Source: Fusarium oxysporum f. sp. lycopersici 4287
Taxonomy: Eukaryota; Ascomycota; Sordariomycetes; Hypocreales; Nectriaceae
DNA length: 64,000 bases
Direction: 5' to 3'
NCBI RefSeq assembly: GCF_000149955.1
Contig: NC_030988.1
Coordinates: forward strand, 5,529,434-5,593,433
Of the stretch, positions 43,636-54,781 are shown piece after piece. The notes under the pieces were generated by a model. It searched no databases and was not told where the DNA came from. It saw nothing but the letters and a program-made list of their open reading frames with translations. Each line of letters starts with the position of its first letter. Positions within the stretch are counted from its first letter, which is position 1. The position numbers were made by a program, and so were the translations under genes.

Positions 43636-43931
43636 CAAGGCCACTTTCTTAACACTTGTATGCCAAGAAAGTGTGATGACAAAGGAAGGTTGGAAAGTAT
43701 AGCCTGTAAATAGGGTTATGACAATAGGGTAGCTAAGCTCCAACATCACGTGACATACAGGCTAGGACCGATAAAAACTGCCGTAAGGTGCTCACGGTCC
43801 TGACGCGTACCTTCCCATCGCAATCACCCTCAGACAAAGCCTGCACCCCCGATACTCCAAAAAGCGTATAACACAGATAACCCTCGCGTGACCAATTATA
43901 TTGCCAAGCTCTACTCTACAGCAACAGTCAA

Positions 43932-45596
43932 ATGTCTACTCGTCGTAATCAATCGGACAATCTACGCCGGGAGATTGAAGAGTTAAAAAAAGGGCAGACA
44001 GAATTAACAGAGGAGCAGCAAGAGTTTAACAGAGAGCAGCAAAAGATGATTGCATTTATTAGACGTTTCCAGGAAGAGAGTACACAGACAGTCAATTGCG
44101 AATCTCGTCAACAGGAACAGCCCGACCCTGACGACCAGAGGAATAGTCATCTGCCCTCCAAGAGGCGGTCAGACTATCAACAGCAGGGTCTGGGGGCTGT
44201 ATCCCTACCTCCAAAGCGAAAGCGAACTCTCCCTCCCAGCCTCAAGGGCAATAACATCACAGACCAGCCTCCCGGTAATAATATTCAGAGACACTGGCCA
44301 CTATTTGGGCACCCAGATAGTAGTACCAGCGCCAGCGCGATCAATAAGCGACAGGCTATACTTGATCATCTTGACGATCAGGCAACCTTCAAAAAGGGAG
44401 ATGAGGATTACAAAATTCACATGAAGCTACGATGCAAGGTAGGCACTGAGCTTCAAAAATGGGCTGTCGTTGGCTGTCAGCTCTGTTACGTTCTCAACAA
44501 CTACAGCTTAGATCACAATCTCGAAAGCTGCACCGCTGCAGGTTCCGAGGCAGCGCAGAGGATCCTAAGCTGGCTAAAAACATTACGTCTTGAGCGATAC
44601 GCAGGGAACGAAAACCAGTGCAGCCTCTGCACCGAGACCGACCAGATATGCGAAGATATGGGTATAATGATTCGCAGGTTTAATGCCAGGACCAAGGAAG
44701 AGAAGAATCGCTGGACCGAGAAGTATTTGTCAGCAACGGGCCTGGATGGATTTTGCGAGAATAAGCCAGCTATACGAAGGACCATCGCCGCCCTCAGCGC
44801 AGTTGACGACCAAGTTCTCGGCAAAGCGTTAACCAGCTTCGTATCCAAGAGATATAACACAGATCTCACCAAGAAAGGTCAAGCGACTAAGTGGTTCGAA
44901 GAGAAGGTTCCCCTCGAAGAGACTTGGGTGCCGCAGCTCCTTGCAGCCTTCGACCTGCTTGTGCGAGCGTTTGAGTTCCTTAGTGCCGGTGGAGACGACG
45001 ATAGTCGCGACTCCAGGCCTAGTAGACTCCCCAGAGCCCCTACCCTTCAGATGTGTTGGGATGATGGCCAAGAGGTTCGCGAGTGGAAGGTCGTGATGGA
45101 CTGGTGGATGGGTAAATGCAGCTTTTGTGCAGGACGAGGCGTGCAAGGGCCACAGATCGAGCATACCCTACGCAAGTGCCCACACGGTGGGAAGCGAGTT
45201 CTCCGCTCCGAGCTAGCAGAGGCAATCCACGAGGAAGGCTTCAGGGCTCGCGGAGGCTGCCGGAGATGTGCTATGCCTCGGGAAGTCTGTGAGGCATGGG
45301 AACAGGACGGATCCGGGGAGTGGCGTTTCAATCAAGCCGTTAGTTGCCAGTATGGAAGCCAAGCTTACGATACTGCCATTGGCTTCTTCTTGTGCACAGA
45401 TCCTCGTTACTGTATGGAGCTTAGGGAGAATATGTCAGAGGAGGGTTCAGAGCATGATGACGAGGAGCAGGTAGCTATATGGTTAGGAAAGAAGATAACT
45501 GTAACAGGTATAGAGGCCTGTCAGATGACAAGGCAGTTAAGAGTGTGGTCACAAATGGTTTGGGAAAGTGCAGGAATAAGGAGGATGGGAAACTAG
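43932..45596 (+). CDS. coiled-coil, multi zinc-knuckle protein (RecQ-helicase-associated type)
   Basis: 554-codon single-exon gene from an ATG. The N-terminus is a strong coiled coil (LRREIEELKKGQTELTEEQ). Cys/His clusters follow: CQLC with HNLESC, CSLCTETDQIC, CSFCAGRG with EHTLRKC, and CRRCAMPREVC. Such CxxC...H...C knuckles form the C-terminal tail of fungal RecQ-type helicase proteins encoded in repetitive DNA, but here no helicase is attached. It could be a stand-alone accessory gene of a mobile element or a detached C-terminal domain. It appears intact. A broken pogo transposase follows directly on the same strand. Confidence 0.6.
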   Translation: MSTRRNQSDNLRREIEELKKGQTELTEEQQEFNREQQKMIAFIRRFQEESTQTVNCESRQQEQPDPDDQRNSHLPSKRRSDYQQQGLGAVSLPPKRKRTLPPSLKGNNITDQPPGNNIQRHWPLFGHPDSSTSASAINKRQAILDHLDDQATFKKGDEDYKIHMKLRCKVGTELQKWAVVGCQLCYVLNNYSLDHNLESCTAAGSEAAQRILSWLKTLRLERYAGNENQCSLCTETDQICEDMGIMIRRFNARTKEEKNRWTEKYLSATGLDGFCENKPAIRRTIAALSAVDDQVLGKALTSFVSKRYNTDLTKKGQATKWFEEKVPLEETWVPQLLAAFDLLVRAFEFLSAGGDDDSRDSRPSRLPRAPTLQMCWDDGQEVREWKVVMDWWMGKCSFCAGRGVQGPQIEHTLRKCPHGGKRVLRSELAEAIHEEGFRARGGCRRCAMPREVCEAWEQDGSGEWRFNQAVSCQYGSQAYDTAIGFFLCTDPRYCMELRENMSEEGSEHDDEEQVAIWLGKKITVTGIEACQMTRQLRVWSQMVWESAGIRRMGN

Positions 45597-45731
45597 CGAG
45601 ATATAAGTTTAATAGAAATAAGGATAGAGTGTAACGTGCATGATAAGCGAGTGTCGCAGACAAGCGAGTGTCGCAAAAATGCCTCACCCTACATCATCAC
45701 TATCCGATCAGATAATTCTCAACCACTAGGC

Positions 45732-46340
45732 ATGTCAGAGCCTAATAACGAAGGTAGAATCCTTCTTGCACTTAAAGCCCTTCAAAATAACCCAAAATTA
45801 AGTGCCCGGCGCGCCGCAGAAATGTATCACGTTCATTCCCGTACTTTATAACGCCGCCGACGCGGCGTTCAATCACGACGCGATATTGTCCCGAACTCTC
45901 GGAAACTCTCTGATCTAGCAGAAGAGACCTTAGTTCAGTTTATTCTCAAGCTAGATTCGCAACCGTTTCCCCCACGAGTGTCTTTTGTTGAAGCAATGGC
46001 CAATTGTCTCCTCGCTGACCGCGATGCATCACCCGTCGGCACGCGCTGGGCTAATAATTTCATCAAGCGACAACCAGAGCTCAAGACGCGTTTCTTTCGG
46101 AGATATGACTACCAGAGAGCTAAATGTGAAGATCCAACTATTATTCGCAATTGGTTTAGGCTTGTAGAGAACACAATTGCGAAATATGGTATCCAATCAC
46201 ATGATATTTGGAATTTTGATGAGACTGGCTTTATGATGGGTATGGTTTCAAGCGGAATGGTCGTCACAGGTTCAGAAAAGCTTGGAAGACCAAAATTAGT
46301 GCAGCCTGGAAACCGTGAATGGATTACCGTATTCTGGTGA
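45732..46340 (+). pseudogene. Fot/pogo-type transposase, broken
   Basis: From ATG 45732 the frame reads EGRILLALKALQNNPKLSAR and RRAAEMYHVHSRTL, hits TAA at 45849-45851, then continues in the same frame with RRRRGVQSRRD, TRWANNFIKRQPELKTRFFR (CENP-B HTH) and IWNFDETGFMMG (first Asp of the DDE domain), and is cut off after NREWITVFW. The rest of the DDE domain is missing. One in-frame nonsense codon plus a 3' deletion make it inactive. Confidence 0.8.
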
Positions 46341-46846
46341 ATGAGCCTTGAAAACAGGGCGATCGTCTTCGCAGGAATCTCAAGCGATATGATTGGTGGT
46401 GGCTCCGCCCTTGACAAGGATCATCCATGGTCACAAGCAAAGGAAATGTGCCTTGCGGTACTGGGCTTTGGCTCGAGTGCTTGGGATTTCTTCCAATATT
46501 CATTTGTCCTTCCTATCTATTGGCTTGCCAAGGCGTCATGCCTGAGGCATGAACACTGCAGCTGAAAACTACCTCGCCATTTCACGCATCTTAACCCTTG
46601 ACTTCTTTCTTCTTCCTTTCAATCACCTTAAATGCCCCTGTTTATCCTGGGCTAATGTTAGGCTGTCCAATTCATACACCTCATGTCATTCATTCCTCAA
46701 TTATCCTCTCTGCTAATCCTTTTACCCCACAACACTACTGCTTGTGCCTGAAATTCGATCCACAGGCGCGCCCACGATACCCCACAATCTACCCCGCTTT
46801 TGGTTCCTTGACTAAGCTACCTTGTAGCACCCTCCGATCGTCGACA

Positions 46847-49800
46847 ATGGCCCAGCCTGGCCTCCATGTCATCTATGACAGCGCATCCAGTGATCCTCCC
46901 CACGTGGCGGAGTTAGAGTATATGCTACAGTCCCCGTAGCCGTGCAAAGCTAACAGATTGTGCCGCTAGTATTGTTGCTGTCCATGGCCTCAACTTCAAG
47001 AACAGTGATGATCACGCCCGGAAGACATGGACGATGGGTGACAAGCTCTGGCTGAAAGACTTCCTCCCAAACGCCCTTCTAAAACCCGCTCGAGTGATGC
47101 TCTTCGAATACAACTCAAGCCCTGCCATTGGTGCAACGGCTATCAAACTAGCTGACCACGCGAACAACTTGCTGCAGTGGCTCAAACTGAAGCGGAAGGT
47201 ACTGTATACCTCAAGCGACAAGCCCATATTTGATTAGAGTCCCATTCTGATCGATACAGAGTGACCCACAAAGGCCTCTTGTGTTTATAGGTCATAGCTT
47301 AGGTGGATTGGTTGTCAAAGAGGTGAGTGCTTGCATGCATCAACAATTTTACATGTTAATGCCCTACAGGCACTCGTCGCAGCCACATTAGATGTTACAT
47401 ACAAATCTATCGTGGAGGCGACCCGTCTTCTCGTTTTCTTTGCTACGCCACACCAGGGCGGGAATTATGCTAGTCTGGGTGACATCGTGGCCAAAATAGT
47501 CAGAACAGGCGTATCCAAGCCAAAGAATGACCTCCTTGATGCCTTAAAGGAAAACTCGGACCAAGCGACGCAACGATTCGAACAAGCTCGCCATTTGCCC
47601 GAGAGATGTCTTGTCGTCAGCTTCTACGAGGGAGACTCCTATGGCAAGATGGGTCTTGTGTGTCAACCGAATGAACCCAACAAAAGCCATCCTGCTAACT
47701 TCCGATAGATTGTCGACAAGAAATCTGCTACATTGAATCTCCCGGGTACGCGTGAGAAACAGATAGCCATGCACACTGATCATAGCACTATTTGCAAATT
47801 TGAGTCTGCCGACAGCCCCGCATGCGAATTGGTTTTAGGTACCATTGCTGATGAGGTCGACCGCGCTCTGACGATGGATAGGTCTGGTTAGTCTTGGCTT
47901 TTTTGTAGTTTCAATCATATGCTCCATTATGTTCTAGTCACGAAGACTGACTGACTCCCCTCTAGCCCCTCACCCAGTGCCGAGCTATCCTCTGAGCTCA
48001 ATGACACCAGTAAAGACATTCGTTCAGCGACCAGCTCTTCGTGACAGCATCCGAAATCAGCTCGTGAGACCCTTCGAGTCTGATAGGCAAGGCGAGGTAA
48101 AGAGGGTGGGAGTATGGGGCATGGGCGGAGCGGGAAAGTCACAGCTAGCTCTCAGCTACCTGCAGCGTTATCGAACCGAGTACGATGCCACATTCTGGAT
48201 TCAGGCAGACCAGACGGCCTCTATCGACCGAGACTTTTTGGCCATCTACCGACAGCTAGCAGAGACTACGTCTTCACTATCCGATCTGAACCCCGAAGAT
48301 GTGAAGCGTGAAGTACTCGGCTGGTTTTCTAGAGCATCTGGAAAGTATCTTGTCATCTTTGACGGTGCCGATTCTTTGCACCAAACAGACAAAGGTTTTG
48401 TGACGTTGTCTGAATACTGTCCAGGATCTCCCAACATACACTTTATTATCACGAGTCGATCATCCATCGCAAAATCTATGTCGACGTTCGAAGGAGTTTC
48501 TGTTGGGGAGCTTGAAGAGTCGCAGAGTGTTGAACTCTTCCTAACATGCGCAGAGATACAATCAGCGCGAGAAAATGTAGTGGCTGAAGCCAAACTCATC
48601 GTGCATGAGCTGGGTTACCTTGCCTTGGCAGTCAGCATGGCGGGAAAGTATGTGTCACAGACACCGCGGTTATCATCAAATTTGTCTGCATATCTGGATG
48701 AATTTCGTCACCGTCGACGGGATCTGCTCTCAGAAACACCCGATGAACTTGTTGCAAGGTATCACCACAGCGTCATGACAGTGTGGGAGACGTCTTACTC
48801 TGCGGTATCCGAGCACCTTCCTGAAGCATGCCGACTTCTAATGTTGTTGTGTTTTATTCATTATGATGACATCTTCCTCGAGCTGTTCGGCCTAGGCATT
48901 GACTCAGGCTCAACAGCACTCGCATCATGGTCATCAATTTTAGGACATGAAAAAAGGATGGACTTGCATCACTTGGAGGAATGCTTTCGGGTTCTGGAGA
49001 AATACTCACTCTGCCAGTACAAGATGACGCAAACCTCATACTCGCTTCATCGCCTTGTTCACGCCTGGGGCTACGATCGATTACAAGGCGACGGAGACGA
49101 AGTGAAACGCTTTTGGTACGCAGCATCACAGCTCCTGGACGATTACCTAAAGACTATTAGTGACCGCCAGGGTGGGCCTGTGTCAAAGCTGCGGGTTGTG
49201 CCACATTTGACAGATAATATCTACAGCTTTAAGAAATTCTCATCAGTCATTGACTGGAATGAAATCGATTGGCTTGGAACTGTAGAAAGATTTGGCTTTT
49301 TTCTTGCGAAGATTGGGCGCTGGAATGACGCAGAATTACCACAGAGGGAGGTGTTTGGGAAGAGGCAGCGGATACTTGGCGATAACCATCTACATACAGT
49401 CACAGCAATGGGCAACCTTGCGAATACGCTAAGGGACCAAGGCAAACTGGATGAAGCAGCATTGATGAGGAGAGAGGTGCTGGAGAAGATGCAGCGGATA
49501 CTTGGCGATCGGCATCCACAAACAGTCGCAGCATTGAGTAACCTTGCAAATACGCTAAGCGACCAAGGCAAACTGGATGAAGCAGCATTAATGAGGAGAG
49601 AGGTGCTGGAGAAGATGCAGCGGATACTTGGCGATGAGCATTCCGATACAACTCGGGCGGCAGAACATCTGCGTCCTATTCCATCCGCCTTTAGGGCAGG
49701 CCAATTGGATACTTCGACAACCGAGAAACAGCCGTTTCTCAAGAGAGTAACTGGGAAGTTGCGACAGGTTCAAGACTCATTTCGACCCCGCCAAAATTAA
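46847..49800 (+). CDS. NLR: lipase-like (SesB-type) / NB-ARC / TPR protein
   Basis: Six exons join in phase to 887 codons: 46847-46917, 46970-47198, 47260-47322, 47370-47657, 47709-47886 and 47966-49800. Introns of 52, 61, 47, 51 and 79 nt have GT...AG ends (GTATAT, GTACTG, GTGAGT, GTGTGT, GTTAGT). The N-terminal alpha/beta-hydrolase-like domain has IVAVHGL and the nucleophile elbow GHSLGG (about residue 111), with FFATPHQGG after it. NB-ARC follows with P-loop GMGGAGKS (about 328), Walker B-like YLVIFDGAD, and TSR. The C-terminus has about three TPR_10-type repeats (GDxHxxTVxAxxNLANTL, about residues 735-835). This is the classic fungal NLR layout, an effector domain switched by nucleotide binding and repeat sensing. 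No frame damage is seen. No true start lies before 46847. Confidence 0.88.
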
Positions 49801-50880
49801 TCATTGAATCAAAATATCTTCCTAGAAATAGCTCTCAATGTACAGATACACCTCTTACTTTTGTCCACAGGCTCCTGAGGACTGCTGAAGATGAGGCGCG
49901 AATACGACCCGAGATGGTACCATCCCGGCCCTGAAATTTACCAGAATGTGGTTGACGACCCTCAATATGGCCCGATTAAGCCAGAGTCCTAGCACGCACC
50001 TACCGAACAACGCTGTAAAGCTTTCGAAGAGAGTCGATGTTGCGCTGTCAGGCAATCTCACTTGATAATTATATGACAGCTTGTTATAGAGAGAAGTCCG
50101 CGTGCTGGCACAGCTCAGGATAGGCATGTCGAGATTGAATAGATACCTCTTTCGGATCACAGTAGCATCATCACAGCAATGCGTATATGGACAAGCGATA
50201 AAGACAGTCGAGCGTTTTCTTTTCCAATGCAACTAGCCACAAGTCGACTTGAGAATAGGCGAGGTTGAAGACAGTTTGCACAACGTCATTCACTTTCTTC
50301 TACTCACTACCTCACCCTTGTGTTAAATATTTCCCGCCATAGACAGAAGTGCGGTAGATAGGACTCTGAACACTTAAAGAATATCCTTCAAGTTGGCTTG
50401 CTACTAATACAAACCCAACGACCCTGCGGAGAGATGGAAAACGAAAAGGCAGAGACAGAATGTAAATGCTGCATGGGCTTTGGGCGACACAGTGAAACAT
50501 TTTGTGTGTGTCTATGTGTAGACATCTAATGCAAGGGCGGCGACGAACGACGGAATACTGGCGGTATGATGGTCGCAGCGTCCTCGACGCTTAATGGGTT
50601 GGTGTCTGATCCGCATGCACGCCAGCGGAGGGGATTAGCCCAGGAACCGCTTCGCTAAATCAGGGGAATGGCCATTACCGAGCAAACCAGTAAATGAAAT
50701 GCCAGACATTCAGGTTTAGCCTCTGGCGGATGGGGTAGTGCCCTCCGCAGGACATGCTAAATTTATCTACGGATGATCCCCTTCTATACAGAATATTCGG
50801 AGCACAGTATCGTCAGTTATTGCTATGTACACCCCCTAGCATGGTCTGTGCACTGAAAGTGGAAGAGAGTTTGCACGGGG
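49801..50880. other. intergenic, no gene seen
   Basis: Short frames only on both strands, with no conserved motif noticed. Confidence 0.5.
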
Positions 50881-50892
50881 CGGCTAATAGGC

Positions 50893-50933
50893 GGACGGGT
50901 ACCCGTCCTTCTAAAACTGGACGGGTCCCGTCC
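50893..50933. repeat. paired GC-rich palindromes
   Basis: Perfect 16-bp palindrome GGACGGGTACCCGTCC (50893-50908), spacer ttctaaaact, then GGACGGGTCCCGTCC (50919-50933). Related palindromes lie beyond the other end of the MULE gene at 54111-54238. They may mark or lie within its terminal repeats. Confidence 0.7.
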
Positions 50934-51100
50934 GAGTTACCATATCTGGTATAGCTTACTCCGCTATCGGATTGGAACTATTTCGAGTGGTTTTACTTGA
51001 AGTCCATCAACCGCTAATTTTACTCAAAGCAAATCGCTGACTTTAACTTGTATAGTCTTGATTTATCCGAGCTATAAGTTCATTATAAACTCTACTAAAG

Positions 51101-53647
51101 TTAGGACTGAACTACAATACAACTCTCCTCCTGTTCCGTGGCAGCATACAAGGCTTCTTGTTCATCGATATCCCGCTGAGCTATCTTCCACAGCTCGCCC
51201 ATACCTCTTCTACTTGTAAACAGTCGTCCGTTCTCGGTCTCCTCAGCTACTTGTGCTTCAATTCGATCAGCTTCTGCTTTATCCCAGTCTAAGTAAGCCA
51301 TCATCTCTTCTTTAGTCCATTCTCTGGGACCCGTCGGGGTTTTGCAGCACCTCCCCATCTGCTTATAATCAAGACACCAGCTGTAGCTTGCTTTTGGGTA
51401 TCCCAAAGGTAAGCCCATTGCTTTTCGATACTGGCGATTACCAAGCCAGGCTCCTGGGGGTTGAGCCTTATACCAATCCTCTCTAGACTTGACGTATCTC
51501 TGATGGATGGCTCGTGGATCGTCATGCCTCAGATGTGTAGTTGGGTTTGAAGCTAGATCTCTCGAATTTAACTGTGGTGACACCTGCGGTCTACACGTCG
51601 ATGGCGTAGGTGATGGGTGTCGAGGTTCTGGAGTCGTCATGTGTCGGTCCACCCGCTCTGTTTCGATGGTCAACTGGGATGGCAGATCTTGACAAGTTGA
51701 CTCATTCTCAAATTCGAAAGTTTCCAAAGTTGTGATTGGTTGCCACTGTATTTCGCCGAGCGTTTTCATCACTGGTGGCCTTGGTTCCTCAGGGGTCGTA
51801 AAGGGTATCCACTCAAAGGTTTTCGAACACACCTGCGGCTTGTCTGAAGATATAACTGGCAATGCTCTTAGTTCCGAGTATCGTAGTGGACACTCCTTTG
51901 AGTTTCTTGCGTGACCTAGTATATGACATTTGCTGCATAAAGGAGGGTTTCGTATCGGCCTCGCCTTCTCAATGACTTCAAAGCCGCCAAGTTCTCTTCT
52001 CACACTAGATAACGGCAAAGACGAATTCGTAATCACTGGATCGACTCGCTGGCGGGGTTCTAAGAGGGGCCTTCGATTATCTTCCCGAATCAAGTGCCAA
52101 TGCGGATGAAAATCTTCGAGTTGTAGAGTCTGGCCTTGAGCTAATAAACCCTCCAGCTTGTGAGCGCAGGGCAGCCCTTGTGATCGTGAGAAGGAACCAG
52201 TACAGGCCGACAAAGGAGTAGAGCCTTGATGAAATAGAAGCTTTCGTTGCTGCTCAACCTTTCGCAAAGCTTCATGAGACACCCAACCACGTACTGCACC
52301 ATAGAGAATACTGGAGAGTTCGATAGGTGTCCTGATCTTCTGCTTGGCTTGGTTCGACTTCAACTCCGCCAGTTGATTGAGTAGTGCATGCTTGATCGAT
52401 CGCCAAGCTTCGAACAGGTCCAATGTAGATACTTTGAGGTGGCTCTTAAGCAGCCAGTGTATGCCTTCCACCCTTGAAGTAACGACGTTGTCAAAGTGGG
52501 GATGTTGATTGACCCACGCCTTCACCAGCTTCTCTTTGTACTGATCAAGCCAGTTTGTCTTGATATATTTGACTTCTTCGATATAATCCGCGATGTATTT
52601 CTTCTCAAACTCGGACACACGCTCGTGGAAAGTTTGTTCATTTGGTGACTTGATGATCGAATGCCAGTGGCCGTAAAACTCATTCCAAGCCTCGATTCCC
52701 GGGTTTTCCCCTTGAGTCTGGCGCGTAAATCTCGGCTGGCAGTAGCGAAGAACTGCCTTGTTAGCATGCCAGAGACATAGCAGCGGCCTTGATGATGGGA
52801 AGCAAGTATCGACAGCTTTCATACATGCTAGGCAGCGATCAGTCAAGATGACTGAGGGATGCTTAATCCTGTGGTTTTGGCACAGCGACTGGAATCGATC
52901 TAACGCCCAAAAATATTCTTCTTCACACTCCCCACTCAGGAAAGCAAACGCGACACAGAACGAACGTTGACAAGAGTCGACACCGATCAAGTCCAAAAGT
53001 GGCATGCCGTATTTGTTGGTTTTATAAGTACAGTCTAAGATTAAGACATCCGGATATGCCTGTAGATATGCCACTGAATCGGGGTGCGCAAACAGAACAG
53101 CTTTGACTCGGCCGTCTGGACCGGCTTGGAATTGACTCCAAAATCCTTCTCTAAACAGCTGATCAGCAAGCGCGTTGATGCTGCTTTGTCCTTGACAGAC
53201 TTCTCGTCTAGCATCTGCAATACGATTGTAGATGTCCTGCTGTGTCGCTATGGTGTCGGTGTTCTGCCGCATGAACGTTCGAATTTCTTTAGGGGCTATC
53301 CCAGCATTGGCAAGGCCAGTCAGCTGAGATAGGTGCTCCTTGGACATTGTTCGAAGTACTGGGTGGGCAGTGGTATCTTGGCTTGGTTCATGATTATGTA
53401 GTGAGAATCGGCTGTCAGAACGGTGCCGCAGAGTCCAGTTACTTCTATCTTTATTCTCTTTCGCCAGTACAGAGAACTCGCAGCCTGTTGTCCGAGTTGT
53501 CGTCTTGCGTTGACGTTCTCTTGAAACGATCGGATGGTTACGGCGACGATCACACATGTACGTGATTGTCCTCCTGCCGGTTTTCTCCTTGGTTGACCTT
53601 CCAGTTATGAACGCGTAGCCCCTGGTCGCCGCCCAGGCGTTAGTCAA
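51101..53647 (-). CDS. Hop-like MULE transposase
   Basis: 848-codon uninterrupted frame. An N-terminal FAR1/WRKY-GCM1-type DNA-binding region (RGYAFITGRSTKEKTG, ITYMCDRR, CEFS) precedes the MULE catalytic domain. Asp about 204 lies in LILDCTYKTN, Asp about 270 in ILTDRCLACM, and CLWHANKAVLRYC follows; I could not assign the third acid with certainty (Glu about 322 in AWNEFYGHW is a candidate). SWIM-like Cys/His residues and a CCHC knuckle (CSKCHILGHARNSKEC, about 51895-51945) are present. The overall plan matches fungal Hop elements. The first codon is TTG, with an in-frame stop just upstream and no ATG until well inside the DNA-binding domain, so the start is either in a missed upstream exon or lost. 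The catalytic part looks intact. Confidence 0.85.
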   Translation of the reverse strand: MTNAWAATRGYAFITGRSTKEKTGRRTITYMCDRRRNHPIVSRERQRKTTTRTTGCEFSVLAKENKDRSNWTLRHRSDSRFSLHNHEPSQDTTAHPVLRTMSKEHLSQLTGLANAGIAPKEIRTFMRQNTDTIATQQDIYNRIADARREVCQGQSSINALADQLFREGFWSQFQAGPDGRVKAVLFAHPDSVAYLQAYPDVLILDCTYKTNKYGMPLLDLIGVDSCQRSFCVAFAFLSGECEEEYFWALDRFQSLCQNHRIKHPSVILTDRCLACMKAVDTCFPSSRPLLCLWHANKAVLRYCQPRFTRQTQGENPGIEAWNEFYGHWHSIIKSPNEQTFHERVSEFEKKYIADYIEEVKYIKTNWLDQYKEKLVKAWVNQHPHFDNVVTSRVEGIHWLLKSHLKVSTLDLFEAWRSIKHALLNQLAELKSNQAKQKIRTPIELSSILYGAVRGWVSHEALRKVEQQRKLLFHQGSTPLSACTGSFSRSQGLPCAHKLEGLLAQGQTLQLEDFHPHWHLIREDNRRPLLEPRQRVDPVITNSSLPLSSVRRELGGFEVIEKARPIRNPPLCSKCHILGHARNSKECPLRYSELRALPVISSDKPQVCSKTFEWIPFTTPEEPRPPVMKTLGEIQWQPITTLETFEFENESTCQDLPSQLTIETERVDRHMTTPEPRHPSPTPSTCRPQVSPQLNSRDLASNPTTHLRHDDPRAIHQRYVKSREDWYKAQPPGAWLGNRQYRKAMGLPLGYPKASYSWCLDYKQMGRCCKTPTGPREWTKEEMMAYLDWDKAEADRIEAQVAEETENGRLFTSRRGMGELWKIAQRDIDEQEALYAATEQEESCIVVQS

Positions 53648-54110
53648 GTATTAAAGACAAAAACGGAGATGCTTTTTTTGTGATTTGAACCGGATTTCTT
53701 GTCTAGTTACTCACTGAACTCGAGAATGCCGCTACCGTTCAATGAACATCCTGCTTGTAAGGATATCAAGAGTCTTATGGTATCACCGAGACCTCTTTGT
53801 AGCAGGCTTTGACTAAAAAGATACGTAAATATATCATGACGAAATATTCTCAATATTAAAACTGAATTTTGCTTTCGTGGGGCGCTTTCGTGTTTCAGGA
53901 CCATGTGTCAGCATCCTGCTGAAATGAGTTTGTGTCTCTGGGCCAACCAATGCTACATTTGATCGAAAAAGATCTAGAGATACTCATAGACTGCCATAAA
54001 CACGCAATACAGCTTTAGTTGCCATCTGAACTAGTCCGTGCTATCTACAATTTGCATGAGCTCCTGCACGTTTTCAAAATCCAGCAATTTCTACTCTAGT
54101 ATTCTAGCCG
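53648..54110. other. 5' flank of the MULE gene
   Basis: No convincing gene. A GTGAGT donor on the minus strand near 53716 could belong to an upstream MULE exon, but no phase-correct acceptor was found. Confidence 0.4.
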
Positions 54111-54238
54111 GTAACGGGGCCCGTTACGGGTTTTAGGCCAATCAAAACTATCAAATTCGACATGGGTTTCTCAAACTCGTCACGGGCCCCGTTACCAGCC
54201 AAGTCGTGTTTACAAAAACGCGGAACGGGGCCCGTTTC
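54111..54238. repeat. cluster of three GC-rich palindromes
   Basis: GTAACGGGGCCCGTTAC (54111-54127), CACGGGCCCCGTTAC (54181-54195) and GAACGGGGCCCGTTTC (54223-54238). The reverse complement of the first, preceded by CTAAAAC, resembles the CTAAAAC-plus-palindrome layout at 50911-50933 on the other side of the MULE gene. Confidence 0.7.
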
Positions 54239-54413
54239 GATGCATGGTGATCCGTGCCACCCATACTGAATTCATCACGCGTAGCTAAGAGCCAATCATA
54301 GACAACTAGAATTACCTAACTTAACTTTAATCCTGATCCCTTTTGACCACCGCGTTTTTTACTCATTGCTAATGATTTAGTGATTGTGTTTGTGGCGGTC
54401 TTTTCTCCAGATA

Positions 54414-54781
54414 ATGTACCATCTCAGTATGTCTACCCAAGTATCTTCAGAATATCGCCTTCATCGGCAAAACATCACGCCAAGTCAAGTCCAGACGCTC
54501 AGGAGACTAGAGCTTCACTACGATATCTCCTTTCAAGCTATCATTTGCATACCCTGTGGCTTTGCCTTGAAGACAGACGATGATCGTGTCGGACGCCACC
54601 TCAAAGAGAAACATGGTATATCTAAAAAGTGTCGGCAGAAGCTCAATACCCTAGTCAATTCCCTGCATCTTCCTGACCTAGATGAGCTACCGAAGCGAGC
54701 AGATGGATTTGCACAGCATCCATACCTAGTCCTCCAGACTGAAGCAGAATGCAAGCACTGTGCTTTGCGATCCACAAGTTA
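54414..54781 (+). pseudogene. C2H2-type zinc finger protein, 5' part, interrupted
   Basis: From ATG 54414 the frame gives HYDISFQAIICIPCGFAL, RVGRHLKEKHGI, LPDLDELPKRADGF and ECKHCALRSTS. The CxxC...HxxxxH finger plus following Cys pair is the N-terminal module of a fungal family related to DUF3505 and RecQ-helicase-associated proteins, from memory. The frame ends one codon into the TIR element at 54782. If the element is removed with one TA, the frame continues as YSTGLTLQVSSFLAEHDV (55771 onward) until a stop near 55875. It is therefore a gene disrupted by the insertion. Confidence 0.65.

Noticed and set aside
49855..50232. 125-codon minus-strand frame after the NLR
   Set aside because: No motif, no family, and atypical composition. 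Likely chance.
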